Below are positions 22,031-33,720 of a stretch of DNA of 64,000 nucleotides, piece after piece. The notes under the pieces are model-generated. The model ran no database searches, was not told the DNA's origin, and saw only the letters and a list, made by a program, of their open reading frames with translations. Source of the DNA: Paracamarosporium sp. OC-R06-R3. Its lineage: Eukaryota; Ascomycota; Dothideomycetes; Pleosporales; Didymosphaeriaceae. Where the stretch lies: positions 62,001-126,000 of the forward strand of contig JACVRA010000175.1 in the NCBI GenBank assembly GCA_019828545.1, written 5' to 3'. Each line of letters starts with the position of its first letter. The first letter of the stretch is position 1. The position numbers and the translations under genes are program-made.

Positions 22031-23350
22031 TTAGCCAATAACCACATCCAGGACCCTCCTTTCTTCCTTCAGAACCTCCACCCAGCCCCCTTCCTCAACC
22101 CTCACAATTTTTCCGTCTACACAAATCCTTCTCCACCTGCCCTCCTTCTCCTTGAACTCGATCCTCAACCCATCAATCTCCTCGTATCTCACCATTGTAT
22201 CCTCAACATGCTTCCCACCCTGATATGCTAGCCCCATAACCCTCATCGCCTCATCTCCACTCGTTGGTCCAAAATGCACCAGCCGGAGACTGCCATCCAG
22301 CGGTTGACTGCTCGGACTAATGCAAAAGGGTTTCTCAAGATTCGACACCATGGTCGCGAGGACGTACATGTGTTCTTCCGATGGAAGAGTAATCCAGTTT
22401 GAGCCGCGGAGAACAGAGACCGAAGCGCGGTAGGGATGCGGTGGTGAACCGTCCGCGGGGTAGAGCGCTTCCTTTGCGGCCATTTTGAAGCGATCGATGC
22501 CGAACTTGCGGTACTCGGCTGTGTCGCTGTCGGCGACGAGTGAGGCATGCATGGCCCAGCTGCATACGACGGCGCCGTGCAGAATTGGTCGCCCAGTGTT
22601 CGGATCGTGGGGGAGCTCCTCTTCGTCGCGCGCTTCGTTTGTGAGCAGGCGGGCACCTGGAGAAAAAGAGGCGGTGAATATGGGCAGGGGTTTGTTGGAG
22701 GTTGAGACGAGAGCTTTGAGGCCCCATGTGCTTGGTTCGCGGTTTCCGGCATTGATGGAGTGGTATAGAGCATTGGCGGTGCCAAGCGGTATCAGGACGA
22801 CTTGTGGTGCCTTGTATTCTGAAGAGGTTGGTTGGGATAGGAGACTGTTGACTAGGTCGATGATACCGCCGTCCCCGGATAGTAGAATGATCCGTAGAGT
22901 GATGCCAGCATTTGCAGTTGGAAAGAAGATGTCGTTGGTTAGCTCTTGGATTGTGGTCGCTGATTCGGTGCGGTGAGTGAGGAAGTTCGCATGGCCTTTC
23001 GGGAAGAGCGTCTCCAGCGTTGGCTTGACAGCCTGTTCATAGAACAGTTCCGCTTTGTTCGTACCAGATCCTGTAGAGACGATAATGTGTGTTTCCTCAT
23101 CACTAGTATCATGCGGTTGCGTGGATGGACTCAGTGAGTTATCCTTTTTGATGATAACCTTTGGTACTGCATTTTCATCTTTCTCGTCGAGCTGTAATTG
23201 CACAACGGTTGTTTCGACACCGTTCTTGTTCGAAATAGCTGCTATGGTAGTAAGATGGCTGCCTCGGGCGTGATCGACTCCGTTCCGCTCGCCATGGTCG
23301 GCTTCGACTTTAGGTGAGTCTGAGTCTTTTGTGACCACATCAGAAGACAT
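22031..23350 (-). CDS. diacylglycerol/sphingoid-base kinase-like protein
   Basis: An intronless frame encodes 439 residues. The first 85 residues are hydrophilic and probably disordered. The catalytic-domain pattern then follows: HIIVSTGSGTNKAELFYEQ, ILLSGDGGIIDLVN at about 155-168, and VVLIPLGTANALYHS at about 185-198. These correspond to the glycine-rich nucleotide loop (usually GGDGT) and the GTGNA loop of the DAGK/LCB-kinase superfamily. The GGDGT motif reads SGDGG and GTGNA reads GTANA, so ATP binding may be altered. The C-terminal half fits the second beta-rich domain (DGSLRLVHF, ICVDGKIVRVEEGGW). Likely role is phosphorylation of a lipid such as diacylglycerol or a sphingoid base. It is shorter than yeast Lcb4. 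Confidence 0.8.
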   Translation of the reverse strand: MSSDVVTKDSDSPKVEADHGERNGVDHARGSHLTTIAAISNKNGVETTVVQLQLDEKDENAVPKVIIKKDNSLSPSTQPHDTSDEETHIIVSTGSGTNKAELFYEQAVKPTLETLFPKGHANFLTHRTESATTIQELTNDIFFPTANAGITLRIILLSGDGGIIDLVNSLLSQPTSSEYKAPQVVLIPLGTANALYHSINAGNREPSTWGLKALVSTSNKPLPIFTASFSPGARLLTNEARDEEELPHDPNTGRPILHGAVVCSWAMHASLVADSDTAEYRKFGIDRFKMAAKEALYPADGSPPHPYRASVSVLRGSNWITLPSEEHMYVLATMVSNLEKPFCISPSSQPLDGSLRLVHFGPTSGDEAMRVMGLAYQGGKHVEDTMVRYEEIDGLRIEFKEKEGRWRRICVDGKIVRVEEGGWVEVLKEERRVLDVVIG

Positions 23351-24016
23351 GATTTTTCTAATGCTTTGCTCTCGAGCTGAAATGGGATATAGATGATTTG
23401 CTTGTCAAAACTCAGGCAACAAGTTCTCATGGTAATCACTGTATGCAACGATAACGCCATGCCTGCAGTTGCTCGCTTACACCGCCCCCACAAAATGTTG
23501 TTGTCTAACTCCTTTTGGATGCGCACTTTCCGTTACCTTGCAGCAAGACAAAGAAGACCGGACTAATAACACAACTGAAAGGTCTACTGAGAACTTAAAG
23601 CATTAAACCGGAAATCTGCCCTGGTGCGGTGCTAGCTAGCTGGAAGAGTACAACAATTTGTAAGTGCTATCTATGCACGTCAGCAGGCTGATCCTCCAGG
23701 TTTACGTCATCCCGTGATATCCTTGGCAAACCTGGTGCTGCTGTTGCGCTGCGCAACCTGCCTACCGAGCTCAGCCGGACCCGATACTACGCTGTCAGCA
23801 AAGACCACAATACCTCGCGCACGCTCAGCCGCATAGCGCCGCCTCTCGCACCCGCTTACCGTTTCTTAGAGAGCCTCGTCTCCTTTGCTCTCGAAAGAGC
23901 TAGCTTTCCGATCCTCCCGCGCAAACCACTTCTACCGCGCAACTACCTTCGCACATGCGCACCCAAGGCCACCGTTTACCCTCTACCCTCGTCTCCTGTA
24001 ACATCCGAACGGCATC
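23351..24016. promoter_or_regulatory. divergent intergenic region, kinase-like / membrane protein
   Basis: The 666 bp between divergent genes carry both promoters. A pyrimidine-rich leader (CTC/CGC-rich) precedes the ATG at 24017. No gene is seen. Confidence 0.5.
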
Positions 24017-24730
24017 ATGAACGGCGGCGTGGTCTTCCTCATCATCCTCCTCATCGCTATAATTGGCGGCTATGGTGGCTGGGTAGCCTGGAGTCGAATC
24101 CGCGCCTCGAGGCTCGGTCTCCCTCCGCCATCTCTCAATCCCTTCAACCGCAGCGGCGGCGGCTCTTCAAACTACCCGGGACCTGCGCCTACGGGCATTA
24201 AAGGCTGGTTCGACGCACAGATCAATAAGTTCAAGAACAGGAACAACCGCACCGCATATGGCGCATACGAAGAGTCTTCTGGAGGATATAATAGCGGGAC
24301 TAGGGGAAGAGGTGCAGGGCACAGGCTTGATCCGGACGAGGCATGGGATGCGCGCGTAGGAAACGAAGCATACTATGAAGAGCAGGAGTTGGGGCTGCAT
24401 GAGCCGCCGAATGCGCGCTCGGGACTACAGAGTTCAAATCCGTATGAAAACCAGCCTTACGGTGCGCCCTCGCCGGGCTTTCCGGAGCCAGAGCGCGGTC
24501 GGAGTCGCACGAGGGAATACGACGAGCGCAGCGATGGCGGGCTGGCCGCACGGCAGAATCCATTTGGAGACGAGAACGCGGCAAGTTTGCGGGGTGTAAG
24601 CCCCAGGCCATTGGACCAGCATGTTGATACGAGCTATGGAGGAGCAAGCCGCGGGCAGCAGAAGAAGAAGGGCAGCGCGGACAACAGCCCTACGGAGAGC
24701 CGGAGGAGTGTCTTCCACGAGGAGATGTAG
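24017..24730 (+). CDS. conserved fungal single-pass membrane protein, 237 residues
   Basis: An intronless gene. Residues 4-26 (GVVFLIILLIAIIGGYGGWV) form one N-terminal membrane segment, followed by RIRASRLGLPPPSLNPF. The body is rich in Gly, Ser, Asn and Arg and probably disordered, with a conserved-looking core LDPDEAWDARVGNEAYYEEQ and ELGLHE. The combination of an N-terminal anchor, GLPPP motif and DEAWDARVGNEA is shared by a family found across Pezizomycotina, often labelled acid phosphatase-like by automatic transfer. No phosphatase motif is visible, so I do not endorse that name. Topology would place most of the protein in the cytosol or lumen; orientation cannot be decided. Confidence 0.78.
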   Translation: MNGGVVFLIILLIAIIGGYGGWVAWSRIRASRLGLPPPSLNPFNRSGGGSSNYPGPAPTGIKGWFDAQINKFKNRNNRTAYGAYEESSGGYNSGTRGRGAGHRLDPDEAWDARVGNEAYYEEQELGLHEPPNARSGLQSSNPYENQPYGAPSPGFPEPERGRSRTREYDERSDGGLAARQNPFGDENAASLRGVSPRPLDQHVDTSYGGASRGQQKKKGSADNSPTESRRSVFHEEM

Positions 24731-25042
24731 AGAAATGTGTCTTATGTGCGCGCATGAATTTGCGGGCGTTCTTGGATGTTTCATGAGGCGACTGGAGTTG
24801 ATTTCAATTCTGAGGACATATAACGTTGGAGAGGATTTCGTTGATAGGATTGGTGTGGGTGATGGGAATTGTAGGATTGAGATGAGACTGTGAGCCTACA
24901 TTATGATGGCTTGAGATATATAATTCTTTTACATCTTGAATTTCCTCTTACCATTACCGAGCTACCAACTACAACCCGTTGTTTGAAACAGGTCGAACGC
25001 ATTGTAGCTCATCTGAGCGCTAGTTCCAATTACTGTTGCTCC
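24731..25042. other. convergent 3' intergenic region
   Basis: The 312 bp between two converging genes hold their 3' ends; nothing else is seen. Confidence 0.5.
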
Positions 25043-26962
25043 TTAAGTACGCCGCGCATTCATGAATTCGAGCACGTCGAATGCATTGTTGCCCACTTGA
25101 GGATTAGCTTCTTGCTTTCGTCTTTCTTTCCGCTCAGCCTCTCTTTGCCGCTTCTTCGTCTTCTTGGTTGACGTCCGTTCAACTGGAATCTCGATGTTTG
25201 CCGAAACGTATACTTCGGTGATGAGTTCTCGTAGTAGGTCATGGTCACCAAGCGGCGTTTTGGCCTGACCAGGAACTTTGAAGAGCTCAACAATTGAGCC
25301 GATGTGTTGCAAGTCAGCTTGTAGTTGTTTAGCGGGTGAAAGCAGTTGAGATGAGCTACTCTTGTGCAAGGTGAGCCACACGTCTACGCACTGCTTCAGA
25401 AAGCGCAAAGAGTACAAGGCGGCGTAGAGGCAGGCAGTGAGGTGGATGAACTCCCAAGTATTGTCGAAGTCGGCGCTTAGTATGCGAAGCCAAAGTGTGA
25501 TTTGCGGAGGCGACTTCAACTCCGGAATAACCAGTCCGATTGCGAAAAGAGGCCAGATGATGTTTTGAGGGACCCCTCTTTCAGCAATCCATGAGAGCCA
25601 AGAGCTGGTGCTGCTTACATACGAATGCATTGTTGTATGAAGCTCTTGTGATGAAAAGAGTTGGACCTCCTGCATAGTGACTTTTTGAGCTTTGCGTCTG
25701 TGTTCTAAAACCTTAGAGCAGTCCGCGATGAGCATGGAATACGAAATAGTCCGCAAGCCTTGACCGATGTTCCATGCTGAAGCTCGATGTTGATCTTCTA
25801 CGAGGAAGGGCAAATAAATGGTAGGACTAGACGTTGTACTTAGGCTTTGATGTACAAGCTCCGAGACCCTGACGTCTAGAATTTGTAGCGACTGATTGGC
25901 CCACTGTAGACCAGAAATGTCTGTGGTTAGTGAAGTGATATTGTAACGCTGCGTAAAGCTTGAATAAGGCTCTGAATTCGTTTCGACACTTTTGGCTTCG
26001 TTGACTAACTTGCTTTCAGATGCAAAGGGATCTTGAGTCAAGCAATATGCAAAAGAGAGGAGGTCGGACAATCCAAGATCTCGCCGTATGCAAAGTGGAG
26101 AGTAACCTTTAAACTTTGGCTCGGGCCAAAGTTCAGCATCTCTAAAAAAGAAGATGCGCACTTCTTGAGGATAGTCGTACAGGGAAAGATCGGTGTCATC
26201 ACTAAATATAATTGAAGGGGAGTCCTTGCCTGCGTACAGCGCACACCAATCATCAGCCTCACCAGGAACGATGTGAGTGACAAGAGCGTATTCGCTATCT
26301 GCCAAGGCCTCTCTTAGAGCTGGTGCAAGGAACGGATAGGAGACAGAGCCGAGAGAGGTGGGTATGGGGCATGCCGTAGACGGGTAATTAGATCTCAACC
26401 CATTAACTTGTTGATTGTAACGTCCGGTCCGGGAAAGTCTTTCCGCCTGCTTCGTATTGGGCAGTGCTCCGTCAAACAAGATGGCTGTACTAGACGAACG
26501 TAATCAGCAACGCTCAACAGGGATATAATCGAGAAGTATGTCATGCATGCCTTGCGTACACATCTGCGTTATCGCATCGCTGCATGCAGCGGGATCTGTT
26601 CGCCAACAAAATGTTGATTCTCATTCGCCGAGATGATCGAGTGTGCAGTGGCTCCTTACGACCCTGGCCCACACTGCATTGACGAGGCGTGGTGATGATT
26701 GCAACGGATATAAGGTGCTGATCACTCACACCTTGATATTAATATTCTCCAGGGCTCTAAGCCAGCGAAGAGCTTGAAGGGTGATGTCGGCATACGATGG
26801 AATGTGCGACACATTGCCTCTATCTACAGCTGCGAGAGCCAGCTTGTGCGCGTGGTATGCAAGCGAAGGGCCATCGATAACAGCCTTGGACCCATTCAGA
26901 TTCTTGGGCGAATAACGCGTTGCATGCGCTTCAAGACGTCGGGCGAGCCCCGCGATGCCCAT
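25043..26962 (-). CDS. FEN1/XPG-superfamily nuclease-like protein, asteroid type
   Basis: Two exons (26730-26962 and 25043-26489) give 559 residues. The N-terminus MGIAGLARRLEAHATRY and AVIDGPSLAYHAHKLAL is the XPG N-terminal region starting right after the initiator Met, as FEN1 nucleases need. INIKVTAILFDGALPNTKQA spans the intron and supplies the second conserved acidic site. A later block EADDWCALYAGK and SIIFSDDTDLSLYDY supplies the XPG-I acidic residues. The C-terminal half is an unfamiliar helical region and ends in a Lys/Arg-rich tail (RTSTKKTKKRQREAERKERR), a likely nuclear signal. The protein resembles the asteroid branch rather than FEN1 or EXO1. All main acidic residues seem present, so nuclease activity is possible. 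It is divergent from PGM over 502 bp. Confidence 0.8.
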
Positions 26963-27464
26963 ATTGGATATACAAGGTTTGAGCGAACCACGCCGACGCG
27001 GGATGCCTCCCAAATGACAGAGAGAAAGGCAACGGGCGGACTTTGGCGCAATGAGGCACAGCATATGAACTTGTATAGATGCAAATGAAGCTTGCCACGG
27101 GCCGAACGTGGCGTGTCCGTGTGATGCGGCGAAGCAGGGATGGAGCACGCCGTTGAGCAATGGCACTCGTATCGGCCAGGGGTGCGAGCGTCCAGTCTTA
27201 TCCGGATTGCGAGGCCATGGTCACGACCGACTCGGACAGAAATTCGTGTTGTTGAGGCGACGGGCGTGGAGAGACGTGAAGTCGACGAAACGTGCAGAGG
27301 CTAGCGCCGCCTGGGCCAATAGAAGGGGGCCAGGGGTGTGCGCCTGCGTCATCCCGCCGCGGGGGGAGCTGCGACTGCCCCTCACATCTAAAAGTCGTCA
27401 ACAGCGGCCAGAAACCTGCCCACTCAATTCCTCTACAACAGCCTGAAATCCAAAGACAATCAAC
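26963..27464. promoter_or_regulatory. divergent intergenic region, nuclease / phosphoglucomutase
   Basis: The 502 bp hold both promoters. The plus-strand frame at 27108-27446 and a minus-strand frame at 27198-27704 look coincidental; the latter crosses PGM exon 1. Confidence 0.5.
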
Positions 27465-29402
<1,938 letters not shown>

Positions 29403-29585
29403 GCGTGAGAAGCGATCATCAGACGTGCTTACGATGACACGAGATCGGGCGAATATTACGAGTTATGACTTGCATTAGCGACTGAAGGCCAGCTGGTACG
29501 AGCGATAATTGGAGAAAATTGTGGTTGTTCGATAGACATTCCCTATCCACTGCTTTTTAGAAAATCAAAGACGTACAGCTAAAGC

Positions 29586-30254
29586 TCAGGACATGTTCAC
29601 GTTCTCCCACTCTTCCCCTTGGGGGAATCCCAAATGGAAACGTCCGCACTTTCCCACACCAATGACAACATCAGTATCCCCTTCAAAAGACTCAAGTCTC
29701 CCTCCTATTGTTCCTTTTGCATCCTCTTCTCCACCTACAAAATGACAATGCAACCTCGGCCCACTAATCCCTTCCATCCACGCTGGAACCTTGTATCCGA
29801 ACACTGTCCCTTGCACATTTTCAAGGTTACGGCTCTCCGAACCTTTCTTGGCTAAACTTATCGTGGTGAACGTCCCCTTGACTTTGAATGACAAAACCGA
29901 ATTCGTATCACCCACGCCGGGTAATACTTCTGTTGACGACAGCAAGGTTTCTAAGCCTTTAAAGTTCACCGTGGCTGATACTTCAGATCGTATGACGCGT
30001 AGGGGCTGGAAAATAGTAACCATTGCGAAACACAATCGCTCGTGTGGTTGAGCCAGTGTTGCGTCCTCGTGTTTTGCGATGGTATAAGCTTGGGAGTCCA
30101 CCAGAGTCATTAGGTTCCCGTTCTCGAACACCCCGATGCCGTCAGTGCCATGACTCGTAAGGTCTGCTGCACGTGGTTGGCCCGTGTTGAACCCTTTTCC
30201 AACGGCGGTCCATGTGGAGAACTGGAATACGTCGTTTGGGATGGATGCGACCAT
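29586..30254 (-). CDS. alpha-acetolactate decarboxylase-like protein
   Basis: A 222-residue frame starting at the ATG at 30252-30254 (MVASIPNDVFQFSTW). An in-frame extension to 30341 lacks an ATG, so I chose this start; a small 5' exon is possible. FSTWTAVGKGFNTGQPRAAD, DLTSHGTDGIGVF and FQPLRVIRSEVSATVNFKGL follow the family, and SGPRLHCHFVGG matches the end of the metal site with His169 and His171. The third family ligand, normally in a GGH segment, reads GGRLESF here (Arg about 186), and the expected GE near the DGEM turn reads FENG. The family converts acetolactate to acetoin with a Zn or Mn ion. Loss of a ligand, an alternative ligand or a changed reaction are all possible. Cytosolic; no signal peptide. 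Confidence 0.8.
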   Translation of the reverse strand: MVASIPNDVFQFSTWTAVGKGFNTGQPRAADLTSHGTDGIGVFENGNLMTLVDSQAYTIAKHEDATLAQPHERLCFAMVTIFQPLRVIRSEVSATVNFKGLETLLSSTEVLPGVGDTNSVLSFKVKGTFTTISLAKKGSESRNLENVQGTVFGYKVPAWMEGISGPRLHCHFVGGEEDAKGTIGGRLESFEGDTDVVIGVGKCGRFHLGFPQGEEWENVNMS

Positions 30255-31422
30255 GGTGCTTTTTTTATCTGCGATCTGGAGTTTGGCGTGGGTAGAATTG
30301 ACCTCGAACGGCTTGTATTCCGATTGAGCACCAGGTTTCAAATGTTTACTTCCACAGAGACATCAACTTGTAAAATGCTTTGAGTACGGCATTGGGGCCG
30401 AGTTCAGACGTCGGACCTCCACTTCCGACTCGCCACGTTCGTGCACAACATCCGCATAGCTGCAGTGAAGCATTTGCTGCAAGTGTTAATGGCATTGTGG
30501 AAGGGTGGAGTATCTTCGGCCTGCGCACTTTGTACAGCTTGTTTCCCCCGCCTATCAACGTTGTCATCCCTGCTTCGGCTCGGCCTTATTTCGCGGAGAA
30601 GGTGACACCTGACAAGCGGCTCCATCGGACCTTCCCGTCGCCGATTTATTGTTTGTCTGAGCATCAACGAACACCGCAAGGTTCTCCATCTCCAACTTTT
30701 CATGCGCATCGCACTTTCTCTTGCCACCGATGTCGGCGCTTCTTGACGCCCGACTCTTGGTGTACCATCGACATGCTTTGGCCCTTCCGACAAGGCTTGA
30801 GGAAACTCGGCCGAGAAAAATGTCATGGGAAGGTGGACAGATCTCTTACGTGAACCAGAAAATGGGAACTAGCGTACAGATCATTCAAGATTGAAATCTG
30901 CAATGGTCTTCTTCATCCTCTTTTTCGGTTTCCGCTTTACGTGAGCGACGGACATGTTCCGTTATCGCAGAGGGCCTTGCGGCTTCCGTGTGGGTCTCAT
31001 CCCATGGTGAAGGCCGAAGATTAAGCGCTAATGGCATCAAACCGCTGACCTGCAATCATTGGTTTGGATGTTTCAACAATGCTCCTGTGAAAGGTGATTG
31101 GCCGCTTAGCATGCTTCTATAGAGTAACTTATCCACTTTGCTGGGATTTGGCTGCGCGGAACCTCCTACATCAGAGAAGTAAACCTGCAGACCCTGTCAC
31201 TGCCAAGGCAACTAACAGGAAAACGAATTTGCAGGACCTCAGGATTTGATTAGCAACGGATTGGCAATCAGATCGAGAGAGAAGATGGCAGCTTGGTATA
31301 AAAAGATATGGAAGTTCGAAGGTTAGCCAATGCGATCACAGCATCTCAAGAGCCTATCTCTGGTTTCGTCCTTTCCTTCATCACTTCACATTCATTTCAT
31401 ACACTGCAAGTAGCGCTTCATT
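30255..31422. promoter_or_regulatory. long divergent intergenic region
   Basis: The 1168 bp lie between the divergent decarboxylase-like and dehydrogenase genes. Overlapping frames on both strands at 30380-30853 match nothing. A TATA box for the dehydrogenase sits at 31297. The rest holds no gene that I can see. Confidence 0.5.
31297..31304 (+). promoter_or_regulatory. TATA box (TATAAAAA) of the FMN dehydrogenase gene
   Basis: TATAAAAA occurs 126 bp before the ATG at 31423, a usual distance for a fungal gene with a short leader. Confidence 0.55.
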
Positions 31423-32668
31423 ATGCGTTCTACATTTCTTTTCTCGGGCCTGGCTGCCACTGCGCTTGCCGCAGAGCCCTTTCTCAATGAGCCGGACACG
31501 GGTCTAGAGACCTATCTGCAGCAAACGAACAACTGGACGGAGGGAACACAGCCAGCGTTGAAAGACATGCGTGGTTTGAATGACTTTGATTTCGCTGCTC
31601 GCCAAAAGCTCTCGACTGAGAACTACTTCTACTACCGCACTGGAAGTGCTGGCGAGCAGAGCTATCGCAATAACTTGGACATCTGGTCCAAGGTCAAGTT
31701 CCGACCCAGGTTTCTCACTGATACCACCAAGGTCAATGAGACTTTGGGGGTGACTATCCTGGGCTACAACTTCACGAGCCCAGTCTTCATCGCCCCTGCT
31801 CCAAGAGCGCAGTATGGCAATGAACGGGGTGAGCTTAACTATGTAGAAGCTTCAGCAGAAGAAGACACGCTCTACATTGCAGCGATGTATGCGCAGAAGA
31901 CCATCGAAGAGATCGCTGCCGCGAAGTCTAACAACACTATCAACGGACCGCAAGTCATTTTCCAACAGGTACGCTTCCTATGCCCCATTCGTCCCATATC
32001 ACACACGTACTAATAAACCGCAGATCTACACCAATGCCAATCTCTCAGTAACCTGGGATAACATCGCCCGTGCCGAGCGCACTGGAGCTAAAGCAATCGT
32101 CTGGACTATTGACGCGCCTGCTGATGCCGTCCGCCACCGGGCTGCCCGCTTCGACACCACCAACGCAAACTCCGCCACCTCCCCCCTTACCTGGGACATT
32201 TATGACCAGATGAAGAACCGCACCTCCTTGCCCATCATCCCCAAGGGTATCGCATCTGTGGAAGACGCTCAAGAAGCCGTTCGTCGCGGTGTAAAAGCAA
32301 TTTACATCAGCAACCACGGCGGCCGCCAGCTCGACCATTCTCCTTCGCCTCTTGAGATCGCATACGAAATCTACCGTAATGCCCCCGAAGTGTTCAAGCA
32401 GGTCGAAGTTCTTGCGGACTCTGGCGTCAGATACGGAAGCGACGTATTGAAGCTCATGGCTTTGGGCGTCAAGGCCGTCGGACTTGGAAGACCGTTCCTG
32501 TACGCGAACTGCTATGGGTATGACGGTGTGCAGAAGGCGATCCAGATGATGAAAACTGAAATCGCCCGGGATGCCGCTCAGGTTGGCATTGCTGACTTGA
32601 AGAAGATCAGCCCTGCTTCTATCAATGCGCGGGAGCTGGCGGACACGGTGTACGTTGGGGAGCAGTAG
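31423..32668 (+). CDS. secreted FMN-dependent alpha-hydroxy acid dehydrogenase
   Basis: Two exons (31423-31968, 32024-32668) encode 396 residues. MRSTFLFSGLAATALAAEPF is a signal peptide. The TIM-barrel FMN family pattern follows: ENYFYYRTGSAGE, FIAPAPRAQYGNERGE, IYTNANLSVT (Tyr about 184), WTIDAPAD (Asp about 212), LPIIPKGI (Lys about 256), and SNHGGRQLDHSPSPLE with the catalytic His about 280 and Arg about 283. GLGRPFLYANCYG ends the barrel. There is no cytochrome b5 domain, so it is not a mitochondrial flavocytochrome b2. Likely it oxidises L-lactate or another 2-hydroxy acid outside the cell, giving H2O2 if it behaves as an oxidase; the acceptor is not readable from sequence. Confidence 0.9.
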
Positions 32669-33720
32669 GGAAATTTAAATGATGCTCACGAGCATTGACT
32701 TTGCTTTCTTGTATATATTCGTAACGCTTTTTGCATCAGCTTATTGGATGAAGATACCATTTTTGGAAGTTGCAGGCTCTTCCACACAGACCCATATAGC
32801 AATGCTCGATCTCTCTTTTGGTCCTTGATCATTCCTGTAAAAAGAAATGGGTAGAGGCCGAAGTTAAAAGGAATGAAAACTATTTTTTCTGAGAGTTTAA
32901 TGTAAAAATCGAAGCGAATGTAGCATATTGGCCAGGGATACAATATGTCCCAGAACTAGCGAGCTCTATTGATCATTGCAACCAGTTTCAACAAGAGAGA
33001 ATTTACAGCATTTCTGTATTCCCCACCTTCTATAATGTTGTCGATGAGGCCACGCGTCCTGCAATCTAGTAAGAGCTAATAGTTCGATCGGATTGGAAGG
33101 GGGAACAACCACACCATAGGAGCCGGCGCTTAACAAGGCAGAAAGAACTCATGAACTGTGTTTCGACTCAGATGGCACTTCTAGTGTCTCACGATCAACG
33201 TAGTGATGGAGTATCGAGGTGGAAAATAATAAATCGAACAGTACGTTTCTGTTATGGGATACTGTCATACAGGTCTAGATCAAATGCCGGGGACCTGCTC
33301 ATGTGTATTTTCAAGACGTCTTGCTCAGAGGTCTCAGGTTGCAGGTTGAAGAATTGTCTGCAGGTGCCCAATTATGTGATTTCATGGCATGTACGCGTAC
33401 TCTCGCAGTTGCCTTGTAGGTGTTTGGCAGAGTCTAAGCTCGAGGCTTGAGAGATTTTTAAACTCACATACACCATGGATGCCTGGTGTTTTAGGGATAA
33501 GTACCGGGGAAAACCCATCGTCAACAGATTAGACAAAGATTCTACTTTGCATACCGCATCACAGACGAAGATCAGCTACAGCCTCATCCATGTAGGGATT
33601 TGTTCTATTTATATCAGACGCCAAATGGCTATCGCACTATCGATCTTCCCCGGAAATTTACAGAAAGTATGTCTCTGCTTCCTGTACATACAGCCAAAAC
33701 GGGGCTATAGGCTCATTGCT
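32669..33720. other. gene-free convergent stretch, AT-rich
   Basis: The 1052 bp between converging genes are AT-rich, with short unsupported frames (33151-33450, 33475-33771). No repeat or gene is recognised. Confidence 0.5.

Noticed and set aside
29586..30341. Extended decarboxylase-like frame starting at 30341
   Set aside because: The extension begins at TTG and no ATG precedes it before a stop; the ATG at 30252-30254 fits the family start.
30380..30853. Overlapping frames on both strands
   Set aside because: Two long frames on opposite strands over the same bases without homology usually reflect base composition; neither matches a protein I know.
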